A DNA stretch of 64,000 bases, taken from positions 937,501-1,001,500 of the forward strand of contig NC_070617.1 of the NCBI RefSeq assembly GCF_027172205.1, in the 5' to 3' direction. A program made the translations under genes and the position numbers. The DNA is from Podarcis raffonei. Lineage: Eukaryota > Chordata > Lepidosauria > Squamata > Lacertidae. The notes under the pieces were generated by a model. That model searched no databases and was not told where the DNA came from. It worked only from the letters and a program-made list of their open reading frames with translations. Positions 61,131 through 64,000 of the stretch are shown piece after piece (positions within the stretch are counted from its first letter, which is position 1; every line of letters starts with the position of its first letter).

Positions 61131-62981
61131 GCCATCCAGTGGGTAGGGTAGGATATAGTTTTGATAGTTGTGTTTAAGAGTGACGCTTATGATGCTATGT
61201 GTGCATTATACAGTAAGCCTAATGAATTTAAGGAAAACTCAACCTTTATAATCATGATAGGCAGTGGTGTGTTTCTAGGAAAAGGTGCTGGAACACCTCT
61301 CTCGTTGCTTACCTCTACTATGCATCCAGTAGCCTAGAAAAACAATTTAGCCTTAAAAACCAGGACAACCTTTTCTGGAACACCTTGGCAGCTGCAAAAT
61401 GTTCGTTGATCCTACCAGCACTCCTGACCATCCTTACGGGGATGAAATTATTTAACGTTACATAAACGTTACATAAATCATAGGATTTGGTAAGGTTTAG
61501 TGCTTTTTCATTGCAAAGGTAGGGGGTGAGTTAACCCCAAGGGCTTGGTCTTGAGCTCCTGGATAGAGTTTGAAAGTGTTTGCACACGGTTTCAACTGGC
61601 TTGCTAAACCCTCTGTGATTTAGGGCTTGCCCTGCATGCAAAAACAGGCTCTGGCGAACTGAGCGGACCAGACCAAGCGTGGGTCCAGCAGTCGAGAAGG
61701 CGGTTTCCACACATGCTGTAGAGGGAAGTTGAAAGGCTTCTTTGCCTCTGTGATGTTGATTGACTACTTCCTCTAATGTTGTATCGACTGAATGTTATCC
61801 TTTGTGAATCCACTGTACATTTTCCGCTTAAGAACTGTGAAATAATGCGTGTTGCCAATATTTTGTTAGCCAAAAAGCTGCTAATAACATTGTCCATGGT
61901 TCTGCCCCAGGGAGACAGCTTTGGTGCTACCAATGCAGCGGTTAGACTCACTCCTTGAGGGGCACGCCATGGTCTCTCAAGACAGATGGATGCCAACTGA
62001 GGATGCCAATAGCAATAAAATACGCCAATGAACTGGCTTTTAGAGACTTAAGAGACGAAGAATGCACATATACACCTCGTCTCTTTGTCTTAGTGTTAGC
62101 TCCTTGGAGCCAACCAACTTGAAGCAAGCTGTGAAAAAGGAGATACGTCTACGTTTTATTTTCCTTTTCTCTCTCTCTCTTGTTTATGTATCTTTGTTCT
62201 TTCCAATTCCTTTTTCTACCTTGCAGTTTTGTAAGCTTTTTTCATGTATATTTTTGTGTTTTTAATTTCATAATTCATTTAAATGTATTTGTATGTATGT
62301 AGAAATTAAATTAAAATAAAGGACAAAAAGGGAGGTAGAATTACCAGCTGTGCCTTACACTACGACCAGCAATATATGAACAAATTTATGTAGCTGACAC
62401 CATGTAGCTTTTGTTGGTTTTGTAATGTTTGAAACTTAAGTCTTTTTAAGTAAAGCTTTGAAAACCATATTTGGGATCGAAGAGTTTTATTTCCACACAA
62501 AAGTCAGCAGAGATTAAAAAAAACAACAACCCGCCATTTGCTTCAACACTCTCAATACATTTGCCATGTTGGCAGCTGGAAGCAGGAGTCCAGTGACATC
62601 GGAAGGAGGGCATATTCCCCCAAATGTTTGGAGCCTGGAGCGCCATGGAATGAGGTTCGGCCACAGAGTGGCCCCTAAGTCTCAGGTTGCCTGCCTGTGT
62701 CATCCAGGGCCACCCCTGCCTTTGGCTACAGAGAACGGTGCCTAGTTAGTGGCCTTAGTCTGCAGATCGGGGCCAGATAGCGGGGCATATGTGGCCCCCC
62801 AGTCCTCTCCATCACCCTACTGAGCTTGGGGGTGTTGCAGGACTCTCCACAACAGCCACCCTCCCTGACCGTGTGCCATGCTGGCTGCTGGGGACGGTGG
62901 CCGTTGGGAACGCCCAGAGGGCAGCATGTTACACAACACACCAGACAAAACAAAATAAAATTCCTTCCAGTAGCACCTTAA
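61131..62981. other. Intergenic DNA, no gene seen
   Basis: No exon I can support. A minus-strand AATAAA-like signal (GGAAATAAAACTC, about 62,480-62,495) could mark the 3' end of a minus-strand transcript from the right, but I see no coding exon for it. Low-complexity T-rich tracts near 62,150-62,290. Confidence 0.45.
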
Positions 62982-63320
62982 AGGGACCCCTGACCATTAG
63001 GTCCAGTCGTGGCCGACTCGGGTTGCAGCGCTCATCTCGCTTTACTGGCCGAGGGAGCCGGCGTACAGCTTCTGGGTCATGTGGCCAGCAGGACTAAGCC
63101 GCTTCTGGCGAACCAGAGCAGCGCACGGAAACGCCGTTTACCTTCCCGCTGGTGTGGTACCTATTTATCTACTTGCACTTGGATGTGCTTTCGGACTGCT
63201 AGGTTGGCAGGAGCAGGGACCGAGCAATAGGAGCTCACCCTGTCGCGGGGATTCGAACCACCGACCTTCTGATCGGCAAGTTCTGGGCTCTGGTTTAACC
63301 CACAGCGCCACCCGCGTCCC
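62982..63320 (-). mobile_element. Sauria-type SINE, antisense, in a dispersed repeat
   Basis: Reverse of the full SINE: GGGACCCCTGACCATTAGGT to GCGCCACCCGCGTCCC. Flanked by AGTAGCACCTTA on both sides, a 12-bp target duplication. Confidence 0.92.
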
Positions 63321-63485
63321 TTAGTAGCACCTTAGAGACCAACTAAGTTAGTTCTTGGTATGAGCTTTCGTGTGCATGCACACTTCTTCAGATACACTGA
63401 AACAGAAGTCACCAGGCCCTTATATATAGTGAGAGGGCGGGGAGGCTTCACCCATTCCCGCCACCTTTCTGAGTAATACCCCTCC
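63321..63485 (-). repeat. Copy of the fold-back repeat family
   Basis: AGCACCTTAGAGACCAACTA, GTGCATGCACACTTCTTCAG and ATATATAGTGAGAGGGCGGG. One arm plus internal sequence of the family at 49,455. The SINE at 62,982 interrupts its edge. Confidence 0.7.
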
Positions 63486-63544
63486 CTGGTCCCTAAGTCA
63501 AGTCAAATTCACCCCTTTGTTTTGTCTAGGCTTCATCCCACTAT

Positions 63545-63905
63545 GGGACGCGGTGGCGCTGTGGGTTAAACCACAGAGCCCTAGGACTTGCCGATCAGAA
63601 GGTCAGCGGTTTGAATCCCCGCGACGGGGTGAGCTCCTGTTGCTCAGTCCCTGCTCCTGTCAACCTAGCAGTTCAAGAGCACCTCAAAGTGCAAGTAGAT
63701 AAATAGGTACCACTCTGGCGGGAAGGTAAACGGCATTTCCATGTGCTGCTGTGGTTTGCCAGAAGCAGCTTAGTCCTGCTGGCCACATGACCCAGAAGCT
63801 GTACGCCGGCTCCCTCGGCCAGTAAAGCGAGATGAGCGCCGCAACCCCAGAGTCGGTCATGACTGGACCCAATGGTTAGGGGTCCCTTTACCTTACCTTT
63901 ACCTT
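63545..63905 (+). mobile_element. Sauria-type SINE, complete
   Basis: GGGACGCGGTGGCGCTGTGG to TTAGGGGTCCCTTTACC and a (TTTACC)n tail. CATCCCACTATGGG flanks both ends. Confidence 0.92.
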
Positions 63906-64000
63906 TACCATCCCACTATGGGGCAGGTAGGCATTGTGATTGAGATGGTTATCTGTCTTACACTCTTGGGCAGGATATCATAACTTCAGTGATTATGGTG

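Noticed and set aside
62446-62953. Possible minus-strand coding exons
   Set aside because: Short frames without splice borders or recognisable family; only a possible polyadenylation signal supports a transcript.

Overview
The window is nuclear DNA from a squamate reptile, most likely a lacertid-type lizard. The evidence is the repeat landscape: several tRNA-derived Sauria-type SINEs with pol III B-box-like cores, BovB (RTE) LINE fragments, many L2-like and CR1 LINE 3' ends, antisense L1 tails, dozens of ATT/AAT microsatellites at LINE ends, and abundant short Tigger-like inverted-repeat elements flanked by TA. Genes are intron-containing, with CpG-island promoters. Roughly half or more of the window is recognisable repeat.

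Layout. 1-11,960: ETV3 on the minus strand (ETS-domain repressor, 544 aa, four coding exons), with its 3' UTR at the left edge and its CpG-island promoter near 11.6-11.75 kb. 12-18.3 kb: AT-rich low-complexity DNA, LINEs, SINEs, a solo-LTR fossil and an L1 interrupted by an L2-like LINE. 18.4-24.2 kb: a plus-strand gene I do not recognise, assembled from seven phase-compatible exons (246 codons, one exon of only 24 nt). 24.5-31.6 kb: LINEs, then MRPL24 on the plus strand (216 aa, five coding exons). 32.7-38.7 kb: METTL25B (RRNAD1) on the minus strand (536 aa, eight coding exons), tail-to-tail with MRPL24 as in human, with a GC-rich promoter region at 39.8-40.3 kb.

40.3-48 kb is almost all repeat. 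It includes a four-level nest (L1, then BovB, then a Tigger-like element, then a second Tigger-like element) and, at 45.9-46.7 kb, a nearly identical extra copy of METTL25B coding exons 4 and 5. A 1.35-kb CpG island (48.05-49.4 kb) has no gene of its own that I can identify. 52.75-60.2 kb: a SLAM/CD2-family immune receptor on the plus strand (327 aa; signal peptide, IgV, IgC2, one membrane helix, short tail without an ITSM), which may be transcribed from the orphan CpG island. 60.3-64 kb is intergenic, with BovB and two SINEs.

ETV3, MRPL24, METTL25B and SLAM-family genes all lie on human 1q23, so this is a rearranged, compacted version of that synteny group. The genes do not form a pathway: a transcriptional repressor, a mitochondrial ribosomal protein, a methyltransferase-like protein and an immune receptor. 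The most novel items are the unrecognised 18-24 kb gene, the METTL25B partial duplication and the nested or hairpin-bearing mobile elements. I saw no CRISPR, operon or other prokaryotic-type system.
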